Source: CAYWGR01 sp964458015 | GTDB lineage: Bacteria; Planctomycetota; Planctomycetia; Pirellulales; Thermoguttaceae | Direction of reading: 5' to 3' | Length of the DNA: 47,632 bases | Assembly: GCA_964458015.1 (NCBI GenBank) | Contig: CAYWGR010000017.1 | Span: 1-47,632, forward strand | Part shown: positions 27,295 through 35,563 of the stretch, in pieces | How positions within the stretch are numbered: the stretch's first letter is position 1 | Layout of the letters: every line of letters begins with the position of its first letter | Position numbers and translations under genes: made by a program | The notes under the pieces: model-generated | The model's input: only the letters and a program-made list of their open reading frames with translations | The model's database searches: none | Told to the model about the DNA's origin: nothing

Positions 27295-27528
27295 ATGACG
27301 AAGCGAGGCGTGAAGTTGCTTGACCCCCTTCAAGAAAACGCTCAAATCGATTGGCTTGTCGTATCCGCCGTGGAATGTCGGAACGAGCAGGATGAGTACC
27401 GTTGGATCAACCGACATTTCCGCAAACCGCATGAACCCTGGGGCCATAGCCAGGCATTCGTTTCCCCGGTCAACGTTCGTCGCAGTCGCAATCGCGTGCT
27501 GTTTTTACAGCAGTCGGGGCTAAAATAG
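27295..27528 (+). CDS. Hypothetical protein, 77 aa
   Basis: ATG 27295 has a strong AGGAG 7 nt upstream (AGGAGATCTCCC ATG), the best argument that it is real. The protein MTKRGVKLLDPLQENAQIDW...SPVNVRRSRNRVLFLQQSG is charged, soluble and not recognised. It sits alone in the 982-bp interval between the FadL-type and glycosidase-like genes. The opposite-strand frame 26881-27447 overlaps the FadL gene and the terminator and was not accepted. 27041-27294 holds nothing else that I can see. Confidence 0.5.
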   Translation: MTKRGVKLLDPLQENAQIDWLVVSAVECRNEQDEYRWINRHFRKPHEPWGHSQAFVSPVNVRRSRNRVLFLQQSGLK

Positions 27529-27725
27529 CGCTACCCCATGCTTAGCCGCGGCTGCTTGCAGCGCAAGCGAATCCTTCAAGAAGCGGGCGGGCTTTTTTTC
27601 AGGTTGGAACCAATACCAACACGAAGATATTGCCCGCTAGCTTCATGTTTTTCACGCTTGCTTCGATTCTCAACGAAACTTGCAACCCCAGGCCCGAGCA
27701 ATTGTTGAATGTGGGAAATCGTAGT

Positions 27726-27797
27726 GCGGGTCGAGCGAAGCGATGGCCCGCCATTTTGCGAAGAATTCCACGCGTGCCATCACTTCGCTCGACCCGC
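27726..27797. repeat. Long inverted repeat (GCGGGTCGAGCGAAG family)
   Basis: Left arm 27726-27747 and right arm 27776-27797 are reverse complements at 21 of 22 positions with a 28-nt loop. The GGGTCGAGCG core recurs in the palindrome at 20757-20785, so this is a dispersed repeat rather than a gene-specific terminator. Confidence 0.75.
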
Positions 27798-27940
27798 CCT
27801 ATCGAAAACGGATGAGCCCCGATGAAAAAACTCTCCTAGTTGACATTCGCCAGACACGGCATCATACTTAGAACTCCTCACCTGTACTCCCGCCGGGTCG
27901 CGCCGAACATATCTCCCCTGCATTTTTTGGAGTCCCGCCC

Positions 27941-30900
27941 ATGTATCGCACAATAATTCTCCTGTCAGCAATTGTTCTACTGCCCTGCGACACCGTGCGG
28001 AGCGAAAAAACCGTTGGGCAACGCCCCTACGAAATGGTTTGGGCCAACCGGATCGCCGACACCCGACCGCCCCTCTTGGATTTTGAAAATCTCGACGGCT
28101 GGACGGTCGAGCGTGTAGACTCGGAAGCCTCTTGGGAGCGTTCGCGTCAGCAGCAGATCTGGGGGCAATATGTCGGCGCATTGGTCTATCGCGGCACGGG
28201 CAAAAAACCCGTCGTTACCTTAAAACCGCCCAAACCCATTCCACTCACCACCCCCTTCAATTGCGTGAACCTTTGGGTCTATGGCAACAACTGGGCTTGG
28301 GTGCCCGATCCCAAAACACCGCAAGTCGAAATCGCCGTATTGCTCCACGCCAAGTCCGGCACGCCCGTGCGGATCGTGTTGGCTCGCGTCAACTGGTGCG
28401 AATGGTGGTTGATGCACCGCCGCTTGACCGACGAACAACTCACCTTGCTCAAAGACGGCGCCACTTTCGACGGCATCGAAATATCGGGCGGATCGAACAC
28501 CGAAGACCGCACCCTGTACTTCGACAACCTTGCGATTTATCAGGAACCGTTGCCGCCCCTCGAATTTGCCAAGCGGGCGGCGAGGCCGTTCGATCCATGC
28601 CCCGACGGCACCCCGGGCGTCAATGTCGGCCCGGAGAAACTACCCTTCCCCACTCGGCCCGAAACTATCCTGCCCGATAATCTCACAAAAGATTTTCAAA
28701 CATCCCTGGAACATACAGGCAACAGCTATGTCTTTCATTATCGCGGCAAGGACGGGCATTTAACCTATCGTTACACTCCATCAACCGGCACGTTGGGCGA
28801 CCTGACTGCGGAATGGGAAGGCTCTGGCCCTGCTTTTCAGCCCTTGAAGGATGGCGGCATTCGCTTCGCCGCCGAGACAGGCAAGCCGCCGGTCATGCCG
28901 GAGAAGTTTGAACCCGTCCGCTGCGTCCAAGAAGGAAACACCGTGCAGTCGGTCTGGAAGGCTACGGCGGGTCAACGATCCGCCGAAGTGCAGTATACGC
29001 TAGAGCTTCTGCAAAAGTCGATCTCCATTACCGTGCGATGCGCCGGCGGCTTGGTGGGCCAGTTCGACATCGGCAAAGCCGTAGGACTCAGCAATCCACG
29101 ATTGGTCACGCTGCCCTACCTCGCAGGCGATTACCAAAACCGGCCGGCCGTCGTCGTAACCGGCAAACCGGAGAAACCGCTGTTTGTTTCGGCATTGCTC
29201 GACTACTACCTGTCAAATGCTTCGTCACTTTGGTTCGCAAACTCCGTGACTGAAGAGTACGTTGTTTTCAACGGCGGATCGCATTATTTTCCGAAAACCG
29301 ACGGCCGCCGCAACAACTGCCATGAACGGCTCTTCTTAACGGTGACTCCGCGATTCGAAGAAACGCTGCCCAACGTGGCCAATCCCAAGTCACCCTGGAT
29401 GCCTGTTGCCGGCGAGCGGGTGTGGTTTGCCCACGGAGCCGACAATCGCCAACACGACTACGATCTTTGGAAACAAGTCGCCCGGCATGGTATGAGCAAA
29501 GTGCTTATCACCGATCACGAAACCGGTTGGCGCGACGGCGGCGAAAGCTTCACTTTCCGCACTCGCGCCGCCCCAGGCAAAGGCGGCGACGAGGGGCAAG
29601 CAGATTACAGCCGCAAGATGCACGCACTCGGCCATCGTTACGGCATTTACAACAACTACACGGATTACTCACCGGTAAACGAACATTGGAGCGAAGATTG
29701 CGTGACGCGCCAGTCCGACGGTCAATGGCAGTCAGCATGGGCGCGGTGCTACAATCCGAAACCCGCCCGGGCGGTCGAGTTCGAAAGCCGCCTCGCGCCG
29801 ATCATTCAAGAGAAGTTCCATCTCGACACGGCCTATTGCGATGTCCACACGGCCATTACACCCTGGCAATACGTCGATTTCGACGCCCGCGTGCCTCGTG
29901 CCGGAACGTTTGCCGGCACATTCTACGCCTACGGCGAAATCATGCTGCACCAGAAAAAAACATGGAATGGACCGGTCTACAGCGAAGGCAACAACCACTG
30001 GTACTACTGCGGCCTGACCGATGGTAACTACGGACAAGATCAAGCGGCGCGGTTATGCATCAATCCGTGGCTCGTTGATTTCGACTTGCGGAAATTGCAT
30101 CCCCTATGCTGCAACTTCGGCATGGGCAATCTGGAAATGTTTTACGGCGGCGGCCAAGGGCTCGGCAATACGCCCGAACAACGCACCATGCGACTCGACC
30201 GCTTTCTCGCCGCCACATTAGCCTTCGGGCATACCGGATTTTTAGTGCTCGACGGTGGAATGCCCAACGCCGTGCGCAGCTATTTCAATGTTCAACAAGT
30301 CCACGCAGCTTATGCCCAGGAAACGGCCGTTGATATTCGTTACGCCAACGCCCAGAGCCAACTGCTCGATACCAGCGCGGCCGTGGCTACCGACGCCTTC
30401 CGACGCTCGCAAATCACGACCCGTTATTCAAACGGCCTCGTTGTGACGGTTAACGGCCATCCCACCGAAACGTGGAAAACCGCCGATGCCGTGTTGCCAC
30501 CCAACAGTTGGCACGTCAAAGATACACGCGACGGCAAACTGGTTGCATGGAGCGCGATCATCGACGGCCATCGAGCCGATTATGTCGATTCCCCCGCCTA
30601 CATTTACGCCGACGGTCGCGGCCGCTTCATACGGTTCAACCGCGCAGCCAGCGACGGCCAACTGGTCGCTCTGAAACGTGAAAAAGGCGAGTTCGAGTTG
30701 ATTCCCGTCGGAGATTGCCATGAGTTTGGCATTTCCCTCGAAGGCCAAACCGCAACGGCCGTGGCATTGGACATCGACAGCAAGCCGATAGGCCCCGCAC
30801 AAACGCGCTACAGCCGCGGACTCGTTTTTGTCACGCCCGTTCCCAAAGCGTTCAGCTACCTTGTCCACCCGGCCGGCGCGCCGGCGTTGGCATTACAATG

Positions 30901-31825
30901 CAAGCGCAACTGTGTCGTGCCGGGCGAAACCGTAAGCATCAAGGGCAAGTCAGACCATGCATTCCAAGTACCGGCCGATGCGAAAGGCGGCGCCCGCATT
31001 TGGCAGTCCTTCGACGACGCCTGGATCGACTTCACGGTCGTTCCGCTTGCAGATGCCGAGTTGACCGCCGGCGACAAGTTTCATCTGAAACTTACGCCGC
31101 ATTGGCCCGAGGCCGCCGAGGCCGCGGTAAAACTTGGCAATGATGCGCAAAAAGTTACTCTCACGCCCGAAACGGCCGCTTCTCTTGAATTTCCATTGCC
31201 GACATTGCAGACCGGCGAATCTCGCATGATTCCGTTGCAAGTCAACGCCGGCCCTTGGACACTCCAGAGAAAATGGAATCTTGAGTTCAAGCCGACCACG
31301 GTTTCCGTGGCGACATTCCCCGAACGCTTCCAAGCAGGACAATGCCTGCGAAAGAATCCTGAAACGCCGATCAATGGCAACAGCTACGCCACCGCAACTT
31401 GGGCCGATTATACTTGCGGCGGCGTCGCTAAAAAATCACTCGCGATGCACCCGCCCTACAACACCGGCGTCGGATATGTGTTCGCCTTGTTTGAGTCGAT
31501 CAACTTACCAACCACCCCCAAGTCGATGTTCCGCTGCCAAGTGGGCAAAGGCGACGGCAGCGATCCAGGCGATGGAATTTTGTATCGCGTTGCCGTTGTC
31601 GAGCCCGATGGCCGCCAAACCATCGTGGCCGAAAAACAGTGGATCCAACATGCATGGACGCCCATCGAGGCGGATCTTGCACCCTGGGCAGGAAAACCCA
31701 TTCGGCTGAAACTCATCGCCGACGTGGGACCAGCCGACAACTCGTCCGGCGACTGGGCCTGCTGGTCCGAAATGCGAATCGAATCAGCGCAGCCCATTCC
31801 CCTTCCAGAAATCCGCGCGGAATAG
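27941..31825 (+). CDS. Large secreted glycosidase-like protein, 1294 aa
   Basis: ATG 27941 follows GGAG by 8 nt. The signal peptide is TIILLSAIVLLPCDTVRS. The first ~230 residues look like a carbohydrate-binding beta-sandwich (LLDFENLDGWTVERVD, FNCVNLWVYGNNWAWVP, DNLAIYQEP), followed by a long beta region (~230-490). Residues ~500-830 look like a TIM-barrel glycosidase: VWFAHGADNRQHDYDLWKQV, KVLITDHETGWRDGG, HRYGIYNNYTDYSPV, LDTAYCDVHTAITPW (candidate Asp nucleophile), VYSEGNNHWYY (candidate Glu) and AFGHTGFLVLDGG. The C-terminus is another beta-rich domain. The layout recalls clan GH-D/GH101-like enzymes, but I cannot assign a family. No membrane anchor or PEP-CTERM tail. It opens the polysaccharide-type block that ends at 41971. 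Confidence 0.75.
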   Translation: MYRTIILLSAIVLLPCDTVRSEKTVGQRPYEMVWANRIADTRPPLLDFENLDGWTVERVDSEASWERSRQQQIWGQYVGALVYRGTGKKPVVTLKPPKPIPLTTPFNCVNLWVYGNNWAWVPDPKTPQVEIAVLLHAKSGTPVRIVLARVNWCEWWLMHRRLTDEQLTLLKDGATFDGIEISGGSNTEDRTLYFDNLAIYQEPLPPLEFAKRAARPFDPCPDGTPGVNVGPEKLPFPTRPETILPDNLTKDFQTSLEHTGNSYVFHYRGKDGHLTYRYTPSTGTLGDLTAEWEGSGPAFQPLKDGGIRFAAETGKPPVMPEKFEPVRCVQEGNTVQSVWKATAGQRSAEVQYTLELLQKSISITVRCAGGLVGQFDIGKAVGLSNPRLVTLPYLAGDYQNRPAVVVTGKPEKPLFVSALLDYYLSNASSLWFANSVTEEYVVFNGGSHYFPKTDGRRNNCHERLFLTVTPRFEETLPNVANPKSPWMPVAGERVWFAHGADNRQHDYDLWKQVARHGMSKVLITDHETGWRDGGESFTFRTRAAPGKGGDEGQADYSRKMHALGHRYGIYNNYTDYSPVNEHWSEDCVTRQSDGQWQSAWARCYNPKPARAVEFESRLAPIIQEKFHLDTAYCDVHTAITPWQYVDFDARVPRAGTFAGTFYAYGEIMLHQKKTWNGPVYSEGNNHWYYCGLTDGNYGQDQAARLCINPWLVDFDLRKLHPLCCNFGMGNLEMFYGGGQGLGNTPEQRTMRLDRFLAATLAFGHTGFLVLDGGMPNAVRSYFNVQQVHAAYAQETAVDIRYANAQSQLLDTSAAVATDAFRRSQITTRYSNGLVVTVNGHPTETWKTADAVLPPNSWHVKDTRDGKLVAWSAIIDGHRADYVDSPAYIYADGRGRFIRFNRAASDGQLVALKREKGEFELIPVGDCHEFGISLEGQTATAVALDIDSKPIGPAQTRYSRGLVFVTPVPKAFSYLVHPAGAPALALQCKRNCVVPGETVSIKGKSDHAFQVPADAKGGARIWQSFDDAWIDFTVVPLADAELTAGDKFHLKLTPHWPEAAEAAVKLGNDAQKVTLTPETAASLEFPLPTLQTGESRMIPLQVNAGPWTLQRKWNLEFKPTTVSVATFPERFQAGQCLRKNPETPINGNSYATATWADYTCGGVAKKSLAMHPPYNTGVGYVFALFESINLPTTPKSMFRCQVGKGDGSDPGDGILYRVAVVEPDGRQTIVAEKQWIQHAWTPIEADLAPWAGKPIRLKLIADVGPADNSSGDWACWSEMRIESAQPIPLPEIRAE

Positions 31826-32029
31826 CTTTCCCCTAAAAGCAACCGATTTGGCATATCCTATTACATGCCAATGAGTTATGGCATTTCTTGTCGTGCGCCG
31901 GCCGTAATATCCCAAGCCTGCCGGGAGAAAAATCTCGCCTTTGCATCATATTTTGCCCCCTCCTTCTAATTACTATAGAGGAATAGGCGTCGAAAGCGAA
32001 TTTCGACCATTTTGGGGGCGTTTCGGCAA

Positions 32030-32590
32030 ATGAGCGAGCGGACGACATCACAACACGAGCAGGCTCCGCCGCCGTCGGAGCAATTTGCAACGCAACTGAC
32101 GGCCGCCCAGGGCTCGCTCTATGCCTACGTTTGCTCGCTGTTGGGCGGAAGCCGCGACGCCGCCGACGTCCTGCAAGAAACCAACTTGGTCCTCTGGCGC
32201 AAGGCCGGCGAGTTCAAGCCCGAGTTGAATTTCAACGCCTGGGCGTTCAAAATCGCTTATTTCCAAGTCTTGGCCTACCGCAAACGTCAGGCCATCGATC
32301 GCCACCGATGCAATTTTAATGAGGAATTGCTGGATCGGATCGCCGCGCGGCTAGAACCCCAAGCCGATCGGTTCACGCAACGGATGCGAATGCTCGACGA
32401 GTGCATCGACAAGCTGCCCGACTACCAGCGCGAACTCATTCGCATGAGATATGCCGAACGGCTTGGCGTCAACGTCATCTCGCATCGCCTGCGCAAATCC
32501 GAAAATAGCATCGCCGCCGCACTGTATCGCGCAAGGCTTTCGGTGATTGATTGCGTGGAGACGAAGCCAGACGCGGAGGACGAGCCATGA
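32030..32590 (+). CDS. ECF-type RNA polymerase sigma factor (Rhodopirellula/Verrucomicrobium type)
   Basis: 186 aa from ATG 32030; the frame extends to a TTG at 32012. Region 2 is GSLYAYVCSLLGGSRDAADVLQ-type followed by ETNLVLWRKAGEF and FNAWAFKIAYFQVLAYRK. Region 4 is CIDKLPDYQRELIRMRYAE with RLRKSENSIAAALYRARLSV as the recognition helices. This is the compact ECF type expanded in Planctomycetes and Verrucomicrobia and paired with FecR-like regulators. The stop overlaps the start of the FecR/LamG gene by 4 bp (32587-32590), so factor and antagonist are translated together. Its targets probably include the following LamG, DUF1559 and GH-like genes (inference). Confidence 0.93.
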   Translation: MSERTTSQHEQAPPPSEQFATQLTAAQGSLYAYVCSLLGGSRDAADVLQETNLVLWRKAGEFKPELNFNAWAFKIAYFQVLAYRKRQAIDRHRCNFNEELLDRIAARLEPQADRFTQRMRMLDECIDKLPDYQRELIRMRYAERLGVNVISHRLRKSENSIAAALYRARLSVIDCVETKPDAEDEP

Positions 32591-34536
32591 ATCGGCGCGA
32601 AACTCCCCAAGAACTGGAAAAGCTGCTCACCGCCTGCATGGAAGGCACCTGCGATGCTCCTCAATCACAGCGCATCGAACGGCTGCTCGATGAGGATCCC
32701 GCCGCCTTCGAGGCGTATATCGAAATGATGAACATGCACGCCATGCTCGAATGGCGGCACGGCATACCCGAGGGAACAGCCAGTGGACAGTGGGCAGTGG
32801 GCAGCGAAGCAGACCCACAATCCCCAAATCCCGAAATCCCGAAATCCCCAATTTCCAATCCCAAATCCCAAATCCCAAATCCTTTGCCCACCATCGTCTT
32901 TGACGATGCCGCTTACCAGTCCCCCCTTTCCCCTGCCCCTCTCTACGTCGCCCATCCGTTTTTATTCTCGAATCTTTTTTCGCTGCTGGTGCTCGGCCTT
33001 GGCGCCTTGGGTGCATGGATGTATCAAGTCGATATTCCGCAACCTGCCACGCATGCAAGACTCCAACATCCGGCGGCAATTCCGCTCAAATCCAATAAAC
33101 CAGACGATCTGGAATTTGTCGGCCGCGTAACCGGCCTGGTCGACGTGCAATGGGCCGACATCCAAACCGCCACGGTCCACGGCGCCGGCGTACCACTAGG
33201 CCGCCGCTATGCCTTGGCATCCGGCCAGATGGAAATCTCCTACAAAACCGGCGCAAAAGTAATCCTCCAAGCACCGGTCACCTACGAAGTGGATTCCCGC
33301 GACGGCGGTTTTCTGTCCCTCGGTAAGCTCACCGCAAGATTAGAAAAGAAGGGGCCAGGGGTCAGGGGTCAGGGGTCAGAAAAAGTGGTCAATGGTCAGT
33401 CATTAGTGGCTAGTGGCCAGTGGTCAGTGGCCAGTAAAGCAGACCCAAAATCCCAAAATCCCGAAATCCCGAAATCCCCAATTTCTAATCCCCAATCCCT
33501 AATCCCTAATCCCTTGCTTTCCCCCGCCCCCCGCCCCCAATCCCTCGCCTCCACGTTCGCCGTCCGCACTCCCACCGCCACGGTAACCGACCTCGGCACG
33601 GAGTTCGGCATCGAAGTCACGAAGGACCGACGAAACCGCGTGCATGTCTTCCAAGGCAAAGTCTTACTCGATTCGCGAGGATCGGCGACTGCATTAGCAT
33701 CAAAATATGAACTCTCGGCCGACGAATCGGCCGAGGTCGAGCCCCAAGGCCGCGTGATTCGTTATCCCAAGGGCCATGCAAACACAGTGGCCAAGAGTGT
33801 GCATTTTGCCCGGGTTTTAGACCAACCGCAGTCCCTGATCGCCTATTGGCCGATGAACGAAGGGCAAAAAAGAACCGCCTACGACCAGTCCGTCAATCAT
33901 ATCGACGGCTGGCTCAACGGCCCAGCGACGTGGACCCAAGGGAAGTTCGGCAGCGCGGTCCGTATTCCGGGCGAAGGTTATGTCTACTGCAAATCAAGCC
34001 CAAGGCTCGCCATTGGCAAGGGCGACTTCACCGTCGCCCTATGGTTCCGAGCGAAAGACTTGACGGACTGGCGATGGCTGTTGAACTACAACGGCGAGGG
34101 CACCAGCAAAGATCTAGGGGCGTTGGTTGTTACCATTCACGGCACCAGACTTCGCGTAAGTCTGGGTGAATGGTTCACCGACGTAATAAACAACCCCACG
34201 ATCGACGTGAACGAAACCGATTGGTACCACATTGCGGTAGTCCGACAAAGGTCGTTGGTGCAAGGATATGTCAACGGTCGGCCCGACGGATCGCCCGTCA
34301 CCAGCTTTGCAAATCTTCCGATTGGCAGTTTACGATTGGGCCAAGGGCCGCACGGCAATATCCTCGATGGAGCATTGGACGATGTCGCGCTTTGGAATAT
34401 CGCGTTAAAGCCGTCGCAAATAAAAGCATTGGCCGACGGAACGGCCACGCCGTTAAACGTGTTGCCTCATGCAGATGACAAGGCCGATAGCGGCGATAGC
34501 AGCAATAAACTACAGGTCGAGAAGGGAGGTAGCTAA
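32587..34536 (+). CDS. FecR-type anti-sigma regulator with C-terminal LamG sensor domain
   Basis: 649 aa. Residues 8-60 are the cytoplasmic anti-sigma segment (LEKLLTACMEGTCDAPQ, IERLLDEDPAAFEAYI). One transmembrane helix lies at ~125-147 (FSLLVLGLGALGAWMYQV). The periplasmic part has a FecR-type domain (GLVDVQWAD, GQMEISYKTGAKVILQAPVT, TVTDLGTEFGIEV, VHVFQGKVLL). From ~417 a LamG/concanavalin-like domain follows (LIAYWPMNEGQKRTAYDQS, FTVALWFRAKDLTDWRW, WYHIAVVRQRSL, LDDVALWNIAL). Two Pro/Ser/Asn-rich segments at ~64-100 and ~255-319 are translations of intergenic-type repeats. ATG 32587 overlaps the sigma stop by 4 bp. It probably holds the sigma factor until LamG senses a ligand (inference). 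Confidence 0.9.
   Translation: MNRRETPQELEKLLTACMEGTCDAPQSQRIERLLDEDPAAFEAYIEMMNMHAMLEWRHGIPEGTASGQWAVGSEADPQSPNPEIPKSPISNPKSQIPNPLPTIVFDDAAYQSPLSPAPLYVAHPFLFSNLFSLLVLGLGALGAWMYQVDIPQPATHARLQHPAAIPLKSNKPDDLEFVGRVTGLVDVQWADIQTATVHGAGVPLGRRYALASGQMEISYKTGAKVILQAPVTYEVDSRDGGFLSLGKLTARLEKKGPGVRGQGSEKVVNGQSLVASGQWSVASKADPKSQNPEIPKSPISNPQSLIPNPLLSPAPRPQSLASTFAVRTPTATVTDLGTEFGIEVTKDRRNRVHVFQGKVLLDSRGSATALASKYELSADESAEVEPQGRVIRYPKGHANTVAKSVHFARVLDQPQSLIAYWPMNEGQKRTAYDQSVNHIDGWLNGPATWTQGKFGSAVRIPGEGYVYCKSSPRLAIGKGDFTVALWFRAKDLTDWRWLLNYNGEGTSKDLGALVVTIHGTRLRVSLGEWFTDVINNPTIDVNETDWYHIAVVRQRSLVQGYVNGRPDGSPVTSFANLPIGSLRLGQGPHGNILDGALDDVALWNIALKPSQIKALADGTATPLNVLPHADDKADSGDSSNKLQVEKGGS
32780..32887 (+). 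repeat. Intergenic-type repeat inside the anti-sigma gene, copy 1
   Basis: CAGTGGACAGTGGGCAGTGG-type units are followed by tandem AATCCC/AAATCCCG units. It is translated in frame as SGQWAVGSEADPQSPNPEIP and KSPISNPKSQIPNP, just before the transmembrane helix. The 22-nt block starting GAAATCCCGAAATCCCC is identical in copy 2. Confidence 0.9.
33351..33545 (+). repeat. Intergenic-type repeat inside the anti-sigma gene, copy 2 (extended)
   Basis: A GGGGTCA triplication (33355-33379) leads into GTGGTCAATGGTCAG and GTGGCCAGTGGTCAGTGG units, then AATCCC/AAATCCCG units matching copy 1 from ~33411. It is translated in frame as SGQWSVASKADPKSQNPEIP and KSPISNPQSLIPNP, splitting the periplasmic FecR domain. 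Confidence 0.9.
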
Positions 34537-34656
34537 CGAACCGATGGAACAGTCGATCGAGAAGAGTACGAAGTCGTTGTAGTTTTAGGGTTCCTATGCA
34601 GGCCAATTGTTTGGCTAAGAATTATTTGGGCTTTTCATTCCTAAAGGAGGTTGGCA

Positions 34657-35496
34657 ATGTTGAAAAAGCGATGCGTGTGGTTAGCCACGCCATTTGCTGT
34701 ACTAGGCATCTTATTGATAGCCTGTACGGCAACCAGGGCAGATTTGGTTGCTTATTGGAATATGAATGAGACGAGCGGCACAATTGTCCACGACACGTCC
34801 GGCAATGGTATTAACGCTTCACTAATCAATAATGCTCCCGCCGCCGGTAGTGCAAGTTGGGCAGCAGACGGCAAAATCGACGGCGGCGTGAGCATTTCGG
34901 GCGCCAATAATTACATTGATTGTGGAACGAATTCCAAATTAAGCCTTGGAACCGGTGATTTTACTTTCTCCCTCTGGTGCAGAGGAGCGGAAACCTCTCA
35001 ATGGCGGTGGATGCTGAACTACAATAATTACGGACACAGAAACGATCCACCGACGACTCCATCCGATCCCGAGGCCCTCAGCATAGCGACGATGGGCAAT
35101 TATCCCCGGTTTTCCTTGGGCTACTGGTTCACGGATACTGTCGCCGGATCCACCCCTTTTTCCGATACCGGTTGGTATCATGTTGCCTTGGTACGCCAGG
35201 GAACAACGGTCACAACGTATATCAATGGCAATCAGGAAGGTTCTTCTTACACCAGTAGTGCGGACCTTCAGATCCATAGCTTGCGATTAGGCTCTGGCCC
35301 GGGATACGATGCCTATAACGGCACCCTTGATGATGTCGCTATTTGGAACCAAGCCTTAACTGGAACGCAGATCCAAGGCATTTTCGCGGGAACGCTCTCA
35401 CCGGCTAGTTTTGCTGTACCCGAGCCTTCTTGTATTGCATTGCTTTCTACCGGTTTGTTGGGATTGCTGGCCTACGCTTGGCGAAAACGAAAATAG
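34657..35496 (+). CDS. LamG domain PEP-CTERM protein 1
   Basis: 279 aa from ATG 34657, with a strong AAAGGAGG upstream. The signal peptide is followed by ATRADLVAYWNMNETSGTIV and a single LamG/concanavalin-like domain (GDFTFSLWCRGAETSQWRWM, SLGYWFTDT, GWYHVALVRQGTTVTTYING, LDDVAIWNQALTG). The tail is PEP-CTERM: VPEPSCIALL, a hydrophobic helix, then YAWRKRK. It is closely similar to the LamG domain of the anti-sigma protein 120 bp upstream, for example QWRWMLNYN against DWRWLLNYN. LamG domains usually bind glycans or proteins. Expected to be exported and processed by an exosortase encoded elsewhere. Confidence 0.9.
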   Translation: MLKKRCVWLATPFAVLGILLIACTATRADLVAYWNMNETSGTIVHDTSGNGINASLINNAPAAGSASWAADGKIDGGVSISGANNYIDCGTNSKLSLGTGDFTFSLWCRGAETSQWRWMLNYNNYGHRNDPPTTPSDPEALSIATMGNYPRFSLGYWFTDTVAGSTPFSDTGWYHVALVRQGTTVTTYINGNQEGSSYTSSADLQIHSLRLGSGPGYDAYNGTLDDVAIWNQALTGTQIQGIFAGTLSPASFAVPEPSCIALLSTGLLGLLAYAWRKRK

Positions 35497-35563
35497 ATAG
35501 TCAAACATTTAGCTTCAATCGCATGATAAGAATTTTTTAACTTGTTTTCATGGGAGAATAATT

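Noticed and set aside
26881..27447. 188-aa minus-strand frame at the end of the FadL-type gene
   Set aside because: It overlaps the FadL 3' end and runs through the 13-bp terminator hairpin, has no ribosome binding site or recognisable domain, and competes with a plus-strand frame that has a good one.
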